DNA from: Streptomyces sp. NRRL WC-3605
Lineage (GTDB): Bacteria > Actinomycetota > Actinomycetes > Streptomycetales > Streptomycetaceae
Direction: 5' to 3'
Length of the DNA: 64,000 nucleotides
NCBI RefSeq assembly: GCF_001509795.1
Contig: NZ_LLZN01000091.1
Span: 62,001 to 126,000 of the forward strand
How positions within the stretch are numbered: the first letter of the stretch is position 1; each line of letters opens with the position of its first letter. The notes under the pieces were generated by a model that searched no databases, was not told the origin of the DNA, and worked only from the letters and a program-made list of their open reading frames with translations. Below are positions 16,931 to 24,732 of the stretch, in pieces. Both the position numbers and the translations under genes were made by a program.

Positions 16931-17545
16931 ATGACCCGCCTCCCCCTCACCCTGACCGCGGTCGGCGTCATGATCGCCGCCAATCTCCTGACCGCCACCA
17001 CGGCCGAGGCCGACGACGACCCCGTCGTGCCGCCCGGCACCGAGGCATCCGCCGCCGCACCCGTGGAGGTCGACGCCAACGACCCGGATCTCAAGCTGCC
17101 CGAGGGCGCCACCCTCGCCGCCGCCAAGGTGCTGGACATCAAGCAGGTCGTCGAGGACCAGGCCGGTGAGGAGCGCCGCGAGGACACCAACGCCGACGTG
17201 AAGTTCGCGCTCCAGGCCGAGGTGCTGTTCCCCAAGGACAGCGCCAAGCTCACCGGCGAGGCGAAGGCCCGTATCGCCGCCATCGCCGAGGAGATCGGCA
17301 AGCAGAACGCCACCCGCATCCGCGTCTTCGGATTCACGGACAACCTGGGCTCCTCGGCCCACGGCGACGTCCTGTCCCGCAAACGCGCCAACGCGGTGCA
17401 GGGCGTCCTGGAGGCCGAACTCGACGACTCCACGATCACCTACGAGGTCCGCGGCTACGGCGAGCAGTACCCCATCTCCTCCAACGCCACCGAGACCGGC
17501 CGCAAGAAGAACCGCAGGGTCGAGGTCTCCTTCCCCCGCTCGTGA
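16931..17545 (+). CDS. OmpA-family peptidoglycan-binding protein
   Basis: Secreted protein of 204 residues. A signal peptide (residues 1-26) is followed by an acidic linker and the OmpA C-terminal domain (about 85-204). The core motif FGFTDNLGSSAHGDVLSRKR and the end GYGEQYPISSNATETGRKKN match the peptidoglycan-binding consensus. In a Gram-positive such a domain would anchor to the wall. As last gene of the Tad cluster it may fasten the pilus apparatus to peptidoglycan; this is inferred from position. Confidence 0.85.
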   Translation: MTRLPLTLTAVGVMIAANLLTATTAEADDDPVVPPGTEASAAAPVEVDANDPDLKLPEGATLAAAKVLDIKQVVEDQAGEERREDTNADVKFALQAEVLFPKDSAKLTGEAKARIAAIAEEIGKQNATRIRVFGFTDNLGSSAHGDVLSRKRANAVQGVLEAELDDSTITYEVRGYGEQYPISSNATETGRKKNRRVEVSFPRS

Positions 17546-17561
17546 GGCCGACGGGCGGGCC

Positions 17562-17927
17562 TCACTCCGTCTCGACCGCCACCCGCACCCCCGGCCGCAC
17601 CCCCCACCCCGCCATCGCCCCCGCCTCCGCCTCCAGGACGTGGCGGGAGTGGAGGCGGGGCAGGCCCAGGCGGTTCGGGGGCATCGTGCGGACGGTGAGG
17701 ACGCGTAGGTGCCGGTCGAGGTAGGCGACGTCGATCGGCATGCGCATCCGCACCGTGTGCACGCTGCCGGCCGGCGTGAGCAGCATCGCCCCGTCGATCG
17801 AGTCCCGCCCCAGCAGTCCCTTCGTACGGGCCCGGTACGACGCGGCGATCTCCAGCGGCACCGTCACCTCGCCGTGCTCCCCGTGAACCGTCAGCGTGCC
17901 CGGTCCGTCGTGCCACCGCCGAGCCAT
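17562..17927 (-). CDS. DUF192-family protein
   Basis: Protein of 121 residues of the conserved DUF192 family, with the typical phrases RTKGLLGRDSIDGAMLL and RMRMPIDVAYLD. DUF192 members are widespread, often near membrane or secretion genes, and have no established enzymatic role. No signal peptide is seen here, unlike many members. The gene is convergent with the Tad cluster and divergent from the next oxidoreductase gene. A GGGAGGGG ribosome binding site precedes the start. Confidence 0.85.
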   Translation of the reverse strand: MARRWHDGPGTLTVHGEHGEVTVPLEIAASYRARTKGLLGRDSIDGAMLLTPAGSVHTVRMRMPIDVAYLDRHLRVLTVRTMPPNRLGLPRLHSRHVLEAEAGAMAGWGVRPGVRVAVETE

Positions 17928-17971
17928 CGCGGCCCCTCCCGCCCCTCGCGGATACTGCGTTGTCCTGCCCG

Positions 17972-17987
17972 TCCTACCCGGGTAGGA
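17972..17987. promoter_or_regulatory. Perfect 16-base palindrome between divergent genes
   Basis: TCCTACCCGGGTAGGA is a perfect inverted repeat in the 68-base gap between the DUF192 gene and the LLM oxidoreductase. Its right arm overlaps the oxidoreductase ribosome binding site. It could be an operator for either gene or a translation-blocking hairpin. No regulator gene is adjacent. Confidence 0.4.
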
Positions 17988-17995
17988 AAGATCCC

Positions 17996-18874
17996 ATGAC
18001 CGGACTCGGCGTGGTGTTCCGCCCCCAACTCGCCCCCGAACGACTGCGATCCGTCGCCCGCACCGCGGACGAGACGGGCCTGGAGGAGCTGTGGCTCTGG
18101 GAGGACTGCTTCCGTGAGGGCGGTGTCTCCACCGCCGCGGCCGCCCTCGCCTGGACCGAGCGGGTGAAGGTCGGCGTCGGCCTGCTGCCCGTGCCGCTGC
18201 GCAACGTCGCGCTCACCGCGATGGAAGCCGCGTCCCTGCACCGGATGTTCCCGGGGCGGCCCATCCTCGCCCTCGGACACGGTGTGCAGGACTGGATGGG
18301 GCAGGTCGGCGCCCGCGCAGAGTCGCCGATGACCCTGCTGCGGGAGCATCTCGACGCGCTCCGGGCGCTGTTGCGGGGGGAACGCCTCACCGTCGAGGGG
18401 CGGTACGTCCGGCTCGACGACGTGGCCCTGGACTGGCCGCCGGACGGGCCGGCACCGGTCGTCGCCGGGGTGACCGGGCCCCGCTCGCTGCGGCTGTCCG
18501 GCGCCGCGGCCGACGGCACGCTGCTCACCGCCTCGACGCCGCCCGACGGTGTGCGCCGGGCCCGGCAGCTCATCGACGAGGGGCGCGGCACGGCCGGGCG
18601 CACCGACGCCGAGCCGCACCCGATCACCGTCTACCTGCTCGCCGCCACCGGTCCCGACGGCCCCGAGCGCGTACGGGCCGAACTGGCCGCGGAAGGGGTC
18701 GCGTCCGTGCCCGGCCTCGGGGCCGCGGGAGACGCGGCCGCCGTCGCCGCGGCCGTACGACGGTTCGCGGGGGCCGGGGCGGACACCGTGGTCCTGCAGC
18801 CGACGGGCGACGAGCCGGACCCCGAGGGGTTCGTACGGTTCGTGGCCGAGGAGGTCCGGCCGCTGGTCCCGTGA
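17996..18874 (+). CDS. LLM-class (luciferase-like) F420-dependent oxidoreductase
   Basis: Flavin/F420 TIM-barrel oxidoreductase of 292 residues in the luciferase-like monooxygenase superfamily. Diagnostic phrases are ADETGLEELWLWEDCF, VGVGLLPVPLRN and GHGVQDWMGQVG. The last part (residues 245-290) holds the usual VVLQPTGDEPDPEGFVRFV. The start at 17996 (MTGLGVVF) is preceded by AGGAAAG. Members act on diverse substrates, so the substrate cannot be named. It is divergent from DUF192 and shares the palindromic gap. Confidence 0.88.
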   Translation: MTGLGVVFRPQLAPERLRSVARTADETGLEELWLWEDCFREGGVSTAAAALAWTERVKVGVGLLPVPLRNVALTAMEAASLHRMFPGRPILALGHGVQDWMGQVGARAESPMTLLREHLDALRALLRGERLTVEGRYVRLDDVALDWPPDGPAPVVAGVTGPRSLRLSGAAADGTLLTASTPPDGVRRARQLIDEGRGTAGRTDAEPHPITVYLLAATGPDGPERVRAELAAEGVASVPGLGAAGDAAAVAAAVRRFAGAGADTVVLQPTGDEPDPEGFVRFVAEEVRPLVP

Positions 18875-18910
18875 CCCGGCGGCCGCCTCCCGAGGCCCGA
18901 GCCGTGTCCG

Positions 18911-19426
18911 TCACGCGGGGCGGCGGTCGCCCGTCGCGCCGTCCATCAGCTCGCGCACGATGTCCATGTGACCTGCGTGCCGTGCCGTCTCCTCGACCAT
19001 GTGGACGAGCACCCAGCGCAGGGACACCTCGGCGTCCCGCCAGGACGGCCTGCCCAGCGCCTCCAGCGGCCGTTCGGCGATCGTGCGGTCGGCGGCGGCC
19101 CGCGCCCGGCCGTAGAAGTCGATGATCTGCTGGGTCGTCTCGCCCTGGTCGGCCCGCATGTCCTCGTCGCTGTAGGGGTCGAACCACAGCGGTTCGGTCT
19201 CGCCGCCGAAGCTCTCGACGAACCAGCCGTACTCGACGGAGGCGAGGTGCTTGACCAGCCCGAGCAGGGACGTGCCCGACGGCGTCATCGGGCGGCGCAG
19301 CGCCTCGTCGTCCAGGCCCTCCAGCTTCCACAGGACCGCGTCCCGCTGCCGGTCCAGGCTCGCGCGGAGCATGGCCTTCTCGTCCGCCGTGTACGCCGGG
19401 TCCGTCTGTTCCGCGGGGTTCGTCAT
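18911..19426 (-). CDS. DinB-family (DUF664) protein
   Basis: Four-helix-bundle protein of 171 residues of the mini-DinB/DUF664 type. The metal-ligand histidines appear in GLVKHLASVEYGW and in VHMVEETARHAGHMD. Some members are thiol-dependent hydrolases or transferases; most are uncharacterised. The ATG at 19426 has a TATTTT box (19433-19438 on the minus strand) six bases upstream and no ribosome binding site, so the mRNA is probably leaderless. It is divergent from the methyltransferase gene. Confidence 0.88.
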   Translation of the reverse strand: MTNPAEQTDPAYTADEKAMLRASLDRQRDAVLWKLEGLDDEALRRPMTPSGTSLLGLVKHLASVEYGWFVESFGGETEPLWFDPYSDEDMRADQGETTQQIIDFYGRARAAADRTIAERPLEALGRPSWRDAEVSLRWVLVHMVEETARHAGHMDIVRELMDGATGDRRPA

Positions 19427-19475
19427 GGGCGGAAAATATCAGCGGCCACCGACACCCTCCTGCGACCATGAGCGC

Positions 19476-20270
19476 ATGGGGCAGCGCAGCGGGTCGTTCG
19501 AGGAACTCGTCACGGAGGGCGCCGCCGTGCCCACCGAGGGCTGGGACTTCTCCTGGTTCGAGGGGCGGGCCACCGAGGAGCGGCCCAGCTGGGGGTACGC
19601 CGTGTCGCTGGCCGGCCGCCTGGCCGCCGCCGACGCCGCGCTCGATCTGCAGACCGGGGGAGGGGAGGTCCTCGCCTTCGCCCTCGGGCGGGCGTCCGAG
19701 GCCCCGGCGCTCACCGTCGCCACGGAGGGCTGGCCGCCGAACGTCGCCGAGGCCACCGCGCTGCTCGCCCCGCGCGGGGTCGCCGTCGTCGCCGTACCGG
19801 AGGACGCGCCGCTGCCGTTCGCCGACGCGGCCTTCGACCTGGTGTCGAGCCGGCACCCGGTGCGTGCCCCCTGGGCGGAGATCTCGCGGGTCCTGCGGCC
19901 CGGCGGCACCTATTTCGCCCAGCACGTCGGTCCGCGCAGCGTCTTCGAGCTGGTCGAGTTCTTCCTCGGTCCGCAGCCGGACGAGGTGCGCGACGCCCGG
20001 CATCCGGACCGGGAACGCGCGCAGGCGGAGGCCGCGGGGCTGGAGGTCGCCGAACTCCGCGCCGAGACCCTGCGGGTGGAGTTCCACGACATCGCCGCCG
20101 TCGTCCACTTCCTGCGCAAGGTGGTGTGGATGGTGCCGGGCTTCACCGTCGAGGCGTACCGCCCCCGGCTGCGCGCCCTGCACGAGCGGATCGAGGCCGA
20201 GGGGCCCTTCGTGGCCCACAGCACCCGCCATCTCCTCGTCGCACACAAGCCGGGTGGACCGGAAGCCTGA
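19476..20270 (+). CDS. Class I SAM-dependent methyltransferase
   Basis: Protein of 264 residues with a Rossmann-type methyltransferase fold. Motif I is altered to ALDLQTGGGEVLAF (about 47-60), and the post-I region gives VVAVPEDAPLPFADAAFDLV, with RVLRPGGTYFAQHV after it. The substrate is unknown. The ATG at 19476 is chosen over the one eight bases earlier, which is in another frame. No ribosome binding site is visible, but GACCAT ends six bases before the start, again suggesting a leaderless mRNA. The downstream 770 bases contain repeats but no gene. Confidence 0.85.
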   Translation: MGQRSGSFEELVTEGAAVPTEGWDFSWFEGRATEERPSWGYAVSLAGRLAAADAALDLQTGGGEVLAFALGRASEAPALTVATEGWPPNVAEATALLAPRGVAVVAVPEDAPLPFADAAFDLVSSRHPVRAPWAEISRVLRPGGTYFAQHVGPRSVFELVEFFLGPQPDEVRDARHPDRERAQAEAAGLEVAELRAETLRVEFHDIAAVVHFLRKVVWMVPGFTVEAYRPRLRALHERIEAEGPFVAHSTRHLLVAHKPGGPEA

Positions 20271-20284
20271 AACGGCCCTGCAGC

Positions 20285-20386
20285 GTGAGGCGGCCTCAAG
20301 CCTGAGGCGGTCTCAAGCCTGAGGCGGCCTCAAGCCTGAGGCGGCCTCAAGCTTGAAACACCCCTCAAGCCTGAGCCGCCTTCAGC
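20285..20386. repeat. Six-unit tandem repeat of about 17 bases, each unit self-complementary
   Basis: Four near-identical units of CTGAGGCGGCCTCAAGC (20285-20301, 20302-20318, 20319-20335, 20336-20352) are followed by two degenerate ones (20353-20370, 20371-20386). Each unit contains TGAGG and CCTCA as inverted arms, so the RNA could form a row of short hairpins. It begins 15 bases after the methyltransferase stop codon and may act in transcription termination or mRNA stability. Confidence 0.85.
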
Positions 20387-20908
20387 ATGAGACAGTCCTC
20401 TTCCCGTCAAACGGTGCAAATCGTGCATTGTGGGGCTCAGGACCCTTCCCGGCCTCCGCATCCAAGGAACCCTCACCTTTCCCACATCGTTATGGGGGCC
20501 GGCTCGCTTTCCGTGGAGCTCTCACGTAAGTTCAGACCAAGGCAATTCGCGTAAGCAAAGCTGCGCGGTGGCACCGCGCGGTGGAGGGGGCTGCGCGGTG
20601 CCCTGCCCTGCTGCGACCCGCCGGGGCCCCGCCCTCGGGGCGTCAAGCGGACGTTCGCGGCCGGGGTCACCCCTGGGAGGGACGACCCCCCGGACGGCCG
20701 AACGGCGCGCACAACCGGCCAAACCCACCATTACCGGCCACGCCCTCCGTGTTTCCCCTGGTCAGAGGCGCGCACCTCGTCGCAGCGCCGACCCGGCGGA
20801 TCGTTTTCCCACCCATCCGGCCGTCGCCGGGCGACTCCGGAGCGTAGTTGTCTCGCGCTGATGCGCGCAGCAGCACTTACGAAGGGTTATGGTGGAAACC
20901 CCCCCCCT

Positions 20909-20948
20909 CGGGCCGGTCCGTCTCCCCCCCCACGGACCGGCCCGTTTT
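20909..20948 (+). terminator. Rho-independent terminator or attenuator upstream of the isoprenyl transferase gene
   Basis: CGGGCCGGTCCGT (20909-20921) and its perfect complement (20932-20944) form a 13-base stem with a C-rich loop, followed by TTTT. It lies about 100 bases before the start at 21042 in the same direction. No coding gene ends just upstream, so it either ends an unseen small RNA or attenuates the isoprenyl transferase mRNA. Confidence 0.75.
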
Positions 20949-21041
20949 CTGTTCCGGCGCCGCCCCCGGGACGCACCCGCGCCGAACCCCGGTACGCTCC
21001 ATGCGCGGGGACCGCATCCGTACGGAGGGGCTGACAATCAC

Positions 21042-21815
21042 GTGAACCTGCGCGACATGCTGCGCGGCCTGCTGGTCAGGCTGTACGCGCGCCGGGTGGA
21101 AGGCCACCTGGACCACGCTCAGGTGCCCAAGCACATCGGCGTGATCATGGACGGCAACCGGCGCTGGGCCAAGGCCGCGGGCTCCTCCACCGTGCACGGA
21201 CACCGGGCCGGCGCCGAGAAGATCGAGGAGTTCCTCGGCTGGTGCACCGAGACGGACGTCGAGGTCGTCACCCTCTGGCTGCTGTCGACGGACAACTTCG
21301 ACCGCCCCCAGGAAGAACTCGTCCCCCTGCTCGGCATCATCGAGGACGTCGTCCGCACCCTCGCCGCCGACGGACGCTGGCGCGTGCACCACGTCGGCAC
21401 GCCGGACCTGCTGCCCGGCCCGATGCAGACCACGCTGAAGGAGGCCGAGGAGGCCACCGCGCACGTCGACGGGATACTGGTCAACGTGGCCATCGGATAC
21501 GGCGGTCGGCAGGAGATCGCCGACGCCGTGCGCTCGATGATCACCGACGCGCACGACAAGGGCACCTCCATGGAGGAGCTCGCCGAGTCCGTCAGCGTCG
21601 ACCTCATCGGCCGTCACCTCTACACCGGCGACCAGCCCGACCCCGACCTCGTGATCCGCACCAGCGGTGAACAGCGGCTGTCCGGTTTCATGCTGTGGCA
21701 GACGGCCCACTCGGAGTACTACTTCTGTGAGGTCTTCTGGCCGGCCTTCCGCAAGGTCGACTTCCTGCGTGCCCTGCGTGACTACGCCGCACGGCACCGC
21801 CGTTACGGCGGCTGA
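21042..21815 (+). CDS. Cis-prenyltransferase (isoprenyl transferase), possibly the short-chain type
   Basis: Cytoplasmic (Z)-prenyl diphosphate synthase of 257 residues that condenses isopentenyl diphosphate units. The signature HIGVIMDGNRRWAK and the C-terminal DLVIRTSGEQRLSGF are intact. The helix that shapes chain length reads LWLLSTDNFDRP, whereas undecaprenyl synthases usually have AFSTENW. The leucine version resembles the mycobacterial Z-farnesyl diphosphate synthase Rv1086, so this copy may make a short chain rather than the C55 lipid carrier. GTG start with GGAGGGG upstream. The gene symbol is left blank for that reason. Confidence 0.9.
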   Translation: MNLRDMLRGLLVRLYARRVEGHLDHAQVPKHIGVIMDGNRRWAKAAGSSTVHGHRAGAEKIEEFLGWCTETDVEVVTLWLLSTDNFDRPQEELVPLLGIIEDVVRTLAADGRWRVHHVGTPDLLPGPMQTTLKEAEEATAHVDGILVNVAIGYGGRQEIADAVRSMITDAHDKGTSMEELAESVSVDLIGRHLYTGDQPDPDLVIRTSGEQRLSGFMLWQTAHSEYYFCEVFWPAFRKVDFLRALRDYAARHRRYGG

Positions 21816-22138
21816 CACCGCGCCCCCGCGCGTGCGGGCGGGAGCGGACGTAACGGGGAGTTCACCGGCGTGCCGTCATACGCGTCGGCATGGCAGCGGG
21901 TGTTCGAGGGCATAGACCAAGCAGGTCGACGCCCGAACCACGGGTGTCGGATCTCAGCGGACGGCGCCGGAGCCGTCCGCCCGGGAGGCCCTTTGCACCA
22001 GCCCTACCGTGCGGTGACGGCACGGAAGAAGCAGTGGAGGGCCGGTCCCCGGCCCGTGCGGGGCGTGCACCGCGGCCGACGACCGGTCCAGCTCCACTCC
22101 GTCGCTCCCCGACCTCATCCGAGGGGGTACGTCCTTCC
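21816..22138. other. Intergenic leader region before phoH-like gene, no secure gene
   Basis: 323 bases separate the isoprenyl transferase and PIN-PhoH genes. A 91-codon frame starting GTG at 21870 with GGGGAG nine bases upstream overlaps the next start, but only about three quarters of its third positions are G or C, well below the neighbours, so it is not called. Self-complementary GC-rich segments just after the first gene could act as a weak terminator. Confidence 0.5.
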
Positions 22139-23464
22139 GTGGTGACCAGCACAAAGCGCCACAAGCCCGACCGGCGCACCTATGTTCTCGACACCAGCGT
22201 CCTGCTGGCCGACCCGAACGCCCTGAGCCGCTTCGACGAGCACGAGGTCGTGCTTCCCATCGTCGTGGTGACGGAACTGGAGGCCAAGCGGCACCATCCC
22301 GAACTCGGCTACTTCGCCCGGCAGGCCCTGCGCCTGCTCGACGACCTCCGGGTCCGGTACGGCCGTCTCGACGCCCCCATCCCCACGGGGGACCTCGGCG
22401 GGACCGTCCGTGTCGAGCTCAACCACTCGGACCCCAGCGTGCTGCCCAGCGGCTACCGCCTGGGGGACAACGACTCCCGCATCCTCGCGGTCGCCCGCAA
22501 TCTGCAGGCCGAGGGGTTCGACGTCACCGTCGTGTCCAAGGACCTGCCGCTGAGGATCAAGGCCTCGTCCGTCGGACTCCTCGCCGAGGAGTACCGCGCC
22601 GAACTGGCCATCACGGACTCCTCCGGCTGGACCGGAATGTCCGAACTGACCCTCCCGGGCGAACAGGTGGACATCCTCTTCGAGGAGGGGCGCGTCCATG
22701 TGCCCGAAGCCGCCTCCCTCCCCGTGCACACGGGGCTGACCATCCACTCCGAGCGCGGCAAGGCGCTCGGCAGGGTCACCCCCGACGGCAACGTCCGTCT
22801 GGTGCGCGGCGACCGCGAGGCGTTCGGCATCAAGGGGCGCAGCGCCGAGCAGCGGATCGCGCTCGACCTGCTCCTCGACCCGGACGTCGGCATCGTCTCC
22901 ATGGGCGGCCGGGCCGGCACCGGAAAGTCGGCGCTGGCGCTGTGCGCGGGTCTGGAGGCCGTGCTGGAGCGCCGGCAGCACCAGAAGGTGATGGTCTTCC
23001 GGCCGCTGTACGCGGTGGGCGGGCAGGAGCTCGGCTATCTGCCCGGCAGCGAGGCAGAGAAGATGAGCCCCTGGGCGCAGGCGGTCTTCGACACGTTGTC
23101 CGCGGTCACCAGCCGCGAGGTCATCGAGGAGGTCACGGCGCGGGGGATGCTGGAGGTGCTTCCCCTCACCCACATCCGCGGACGCTCGCTGCACGACGCG
23201 TTCGTCATCGTGGACGAGGCGCAGTCGCTGGAGCGAAACGTTCTGCTGACCGTCCTGTCCCGGATCGGCGCCGACTCACGGGTCGTTCTCACCCACGACG
23301 TGGCACAGCGGGACAACCTGCGCGTCGGCCGGTACGACGGAGTGGTCGCCGTCGTGGAGAAACTGAAGGGACACCCGCTGTTCGCCCACGTCACGCTGAC
23401 CCGGTCCGAGAGGTCCCAGATCGCCGCCCTTGTGACCGAAATGCTCGAGGACGGGCAGATCTGA
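22139..23464 (+). CDS. PIN-PhoH fusion protein (PhoH2-like RNase/ATPase)
   Basis: Protein of 441 residues. The N-terminal PIN nuclease domain (about 10-150) starts [13 protein letters not shown] and contains the acidic residues expected for metal-dependent RNA cleavage. The C-terminal PhoH ATPase domain (about 225-435) has Walker [14 protein letters not shown] and Walker [11 protein letters not shown]. Mycobacterial PhoH2 of the same plan is an RNA helicase/RNase. The start is the first of two consecutive GTG codons, with GAGGGGG about ten bases upstream. It stands in its own transcription unit. Confidence 0.92.
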   Translation: MVTSTKRHKPDRRTYVLDTSVLLADPNALSRFDEHEVVLPIVVVTELEAKRHHPELGYFARQALRLLDDLRVRYGRLDAPIPTGDLGGTVRVELNHSDPSVLPSGYRLGDNDSRILAVARNLQAEGFDVTVVSKDLPLRIKASSVGLLAEEYRAELAITDSSGWTGMSELTLPGEQVDILFEEGRVHVPEAASLPVHTGLTIHSERGKALGRVTPDGNVRLVRGDREAFGIKGRSAEQRIALDLLLDPDVGIVSMGGRAGTGKSALALCAGLEAVLERRQHQKVMVFRPLYAVGGQELGYLPGSEAEKMSPWAQAVFDTLSAVTSREVIEEVTARGMLEVLPLTHIRGRSLHDAFVIVDEAQSLERNVLLTVLSRIGADSRVVLTHDVAQRDNLRVGRYDGVVAVVEKLKGHPLFAHVTLTRSERSQIAALVTEMLEDGQI

Positions 23465-23902
23465 CGGGTCTGCGCGGTCCTGTGAAGGGCTGTCCAACTT
23501 CATAGCGGTTACGCGTCAGTTGGCGCCGTCCGGAAAGGCGAAGAGCCTAGCCGGGCGGCGCCTTGGCGTGTGCCGCTTTCCGAAAAAGCCCAGGGGCAAA
23601 CAGGGTGTGAGCTTTCACACGCAACACAGAATTGCCTTGCGACGTCCGGGTGCGGCAGAGTCTCACTCCTGTCAGGCCCCGCATACGACACAGCCGTGCC
23701 CCCAGCGGTACGGCGCCACAGCAGCACCACACCAACTGCATAGCGACGTCGTATGCCACCCGAGTCAACACGCGGCGCTCCCCGCAGGGGAGTTGCCCAG
23801 CGGGTCCGTGCCTCCCGTGACCCCGCAGTTGGGAGGCCAGCGCCAGGGGCACGATTGCGTCCGCCAGGGTCACCGAAGCGGGCGATGCTGGAAGGAAACC
23901 GT
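23465..23902. other. 438-base leader region of the transglycosylase gene, no gene seen
   Basis: The gap is less GC-rich than its neighbours and rich in short complementary segments, for example around 23605-23620 and 23785-23830. A structured 5' leader is plausible because streptomycete wall-hydrolase genes often carry c-di-AMP riboswitches, but I could not find the conserved ydaO core here. No protein-coding frame is convincing. Confidence 0.5.
23605..23620. promoter_or_regulatory. Inverted repeat GTGTGA-N4-TCACAC upstream of the transglycosylase gene
   Basis: Six-base arms are separated by GCTT. The arms match the half-sites of Crp-type operators, though the usual Crp spacing is six. It lies about 280 bases before the transglycosylase start in the 438-base gap. 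It could also be part of an RNA hairpin. Inference only. Confidence 0.3.
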
Positions 23903-24595
23903 GTGAGTCCGATTTCGGTCAGGGGATTCGCAGTGGCCTCGGCCACCGCGGTCACCGCTGTCGGAAGCGTCGTCGGCGTTGCCTCGGGCAGCACCGCGCA
24001 GACGAACGACGCCGAGGCGACGGCAGCCGAGACGACGCTCCTCGCGGACATACCCGCGGGCCAGCAGGCCCAGGTGCAGACCGAGTCCCTGTCGGCGCAG
24101 GCGGACGTCCAGGCCATCGCCGCGGACGCGAGCGCCAAGAAGGACGCCGAGGAGGCGGCCCGCAAGGCTGCCGCCCAGAGCGCGATCGAGAAGAAGGAAG
24201 CCGCCGAGAAGGCAGAGAAGGCGGCGAAGGAAGCCAAGGAGCGCGAGGAAGCCGAGACCAAGGCCTCCCGCTCGTCCGCCGACTTCCCAGTCCAGAGCTC
24301 CTACACGGTCGCGCAGATCCAGGCGATGGCGCGCCAGATGGTGCCGGCCGACCAGTTCCAGTGCTTCAGCAACATCGTGGACCACGAGTCCAGCTGGAAC
24401 TACCAGGCCGTGAACCCGTCCTCGGGCGCCTACGGTCTCTTCCAGGCCCTGCCCGGTTCCAAGATGTCGTCCGTCGGCGCGGACTGGCAGACGAACCCGG
24501 CCACCCAGATCACGTGGGGCCTGAACTACATGAACTCGCGCTACGACAGCCCCTGTGGCGCATGGAGCTTCTGGCAGGCCAACCACTGGTACTAG
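23903..24595 (+). CDS. Secreted lytic transglycosylase-like protein
   Basis: Exported protein of 230 residues. Residues 1-35 form the signal peptide. Residues 70-135 are a charged alanine/lysine/glutamate coiled-coil-like stretch (AAEKAEKAAKEAKEREEAE). Residues 145-230 form an SLT-type lysozyme-like domain with NIVDHESSWN, where the glutamate would be catalytic, and GAYGLFQALPGSKM. It probably cleaves peptidoglycan glycan strands. The GTG at 23903 is preferred because GAAGGAA stands six bases upstream; an ATG 18 bases earlier is possible. A clear terminator follows. Confidence 0.88.
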   Translation: MSPISVRGFAVASATAVTAVGSVVGVASGSTAQTNDAEATAAETTLLADIPAGQQAQVQTESLSAQADVQAIAADASAKKDAEEAARKAAAQSAIEKKEAAEKAEKAAKEAKEREEAETKASRSSADFPVQSSYTVAQIQAMARQMVPADQFQCFSNIVDHESSWNYQAVNPSSGAYGLFQALPGSKMSSVGADWQTNPATQITWGLNYMNSRYDSPCGAWSFWQANHWY

Positions 24596-24620
24596 GCCCT
24601 GCCCCGCTCAACCCCGCGAC

Positions 24621-24650
24621 GCCCCTCACCGTCTTCAGGTGAGGGGCTTT
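24621..24650 (+). terminator. Rho-independent terminator after the transglycosylase gene
   Basis: GCCCCTCACC (24621-24630) pairs perfectly with 24638-24647 across a seven-base loop and is followed by TTT. It is 26 bases downstream of the stop codon. Confidence 0.9.
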
Positions 24651-24732
24651 CGCATGGCCGCGTGCCGCCCCTGTAGCGTCGAAGCGGCTCCGGGGAGGAG
24701 TGGTGGGCACGGACGGGGGAAGAGGACGGATC

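Larger units (their letters stand above)
20271..21041. other. Long intergenic region: repeats, AT-richer stretch and attenuator, no gene seen
   Basis: The 771 bases between the methyltransferase and isoprenyl transferase genes hold the tandem repeat (20285-20386), a stretch around 20400-20560 with lower GC than its surroundings, and a strong hairpin with a T-run (20909-20948). Open frames here have poor third-position GC and no convincing starts. A small RNA ending at the hairpin is possible but not shown. Confidence 0.6.

Noticed and set aside
21870..22145. 91-codon frame with a fair ribosome binding site before the PIN-PhoH gene
   Set aside because: Only about 76 percent of third positions are G or C, against well over 90 percent in neighbours, and no domain is visible.
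23465..23902. Possible c-di-AMP (ydaO) riboswitch
   Set aside because: The conserved core segments, such as GACAGCTAACC-like strings, could not be found.
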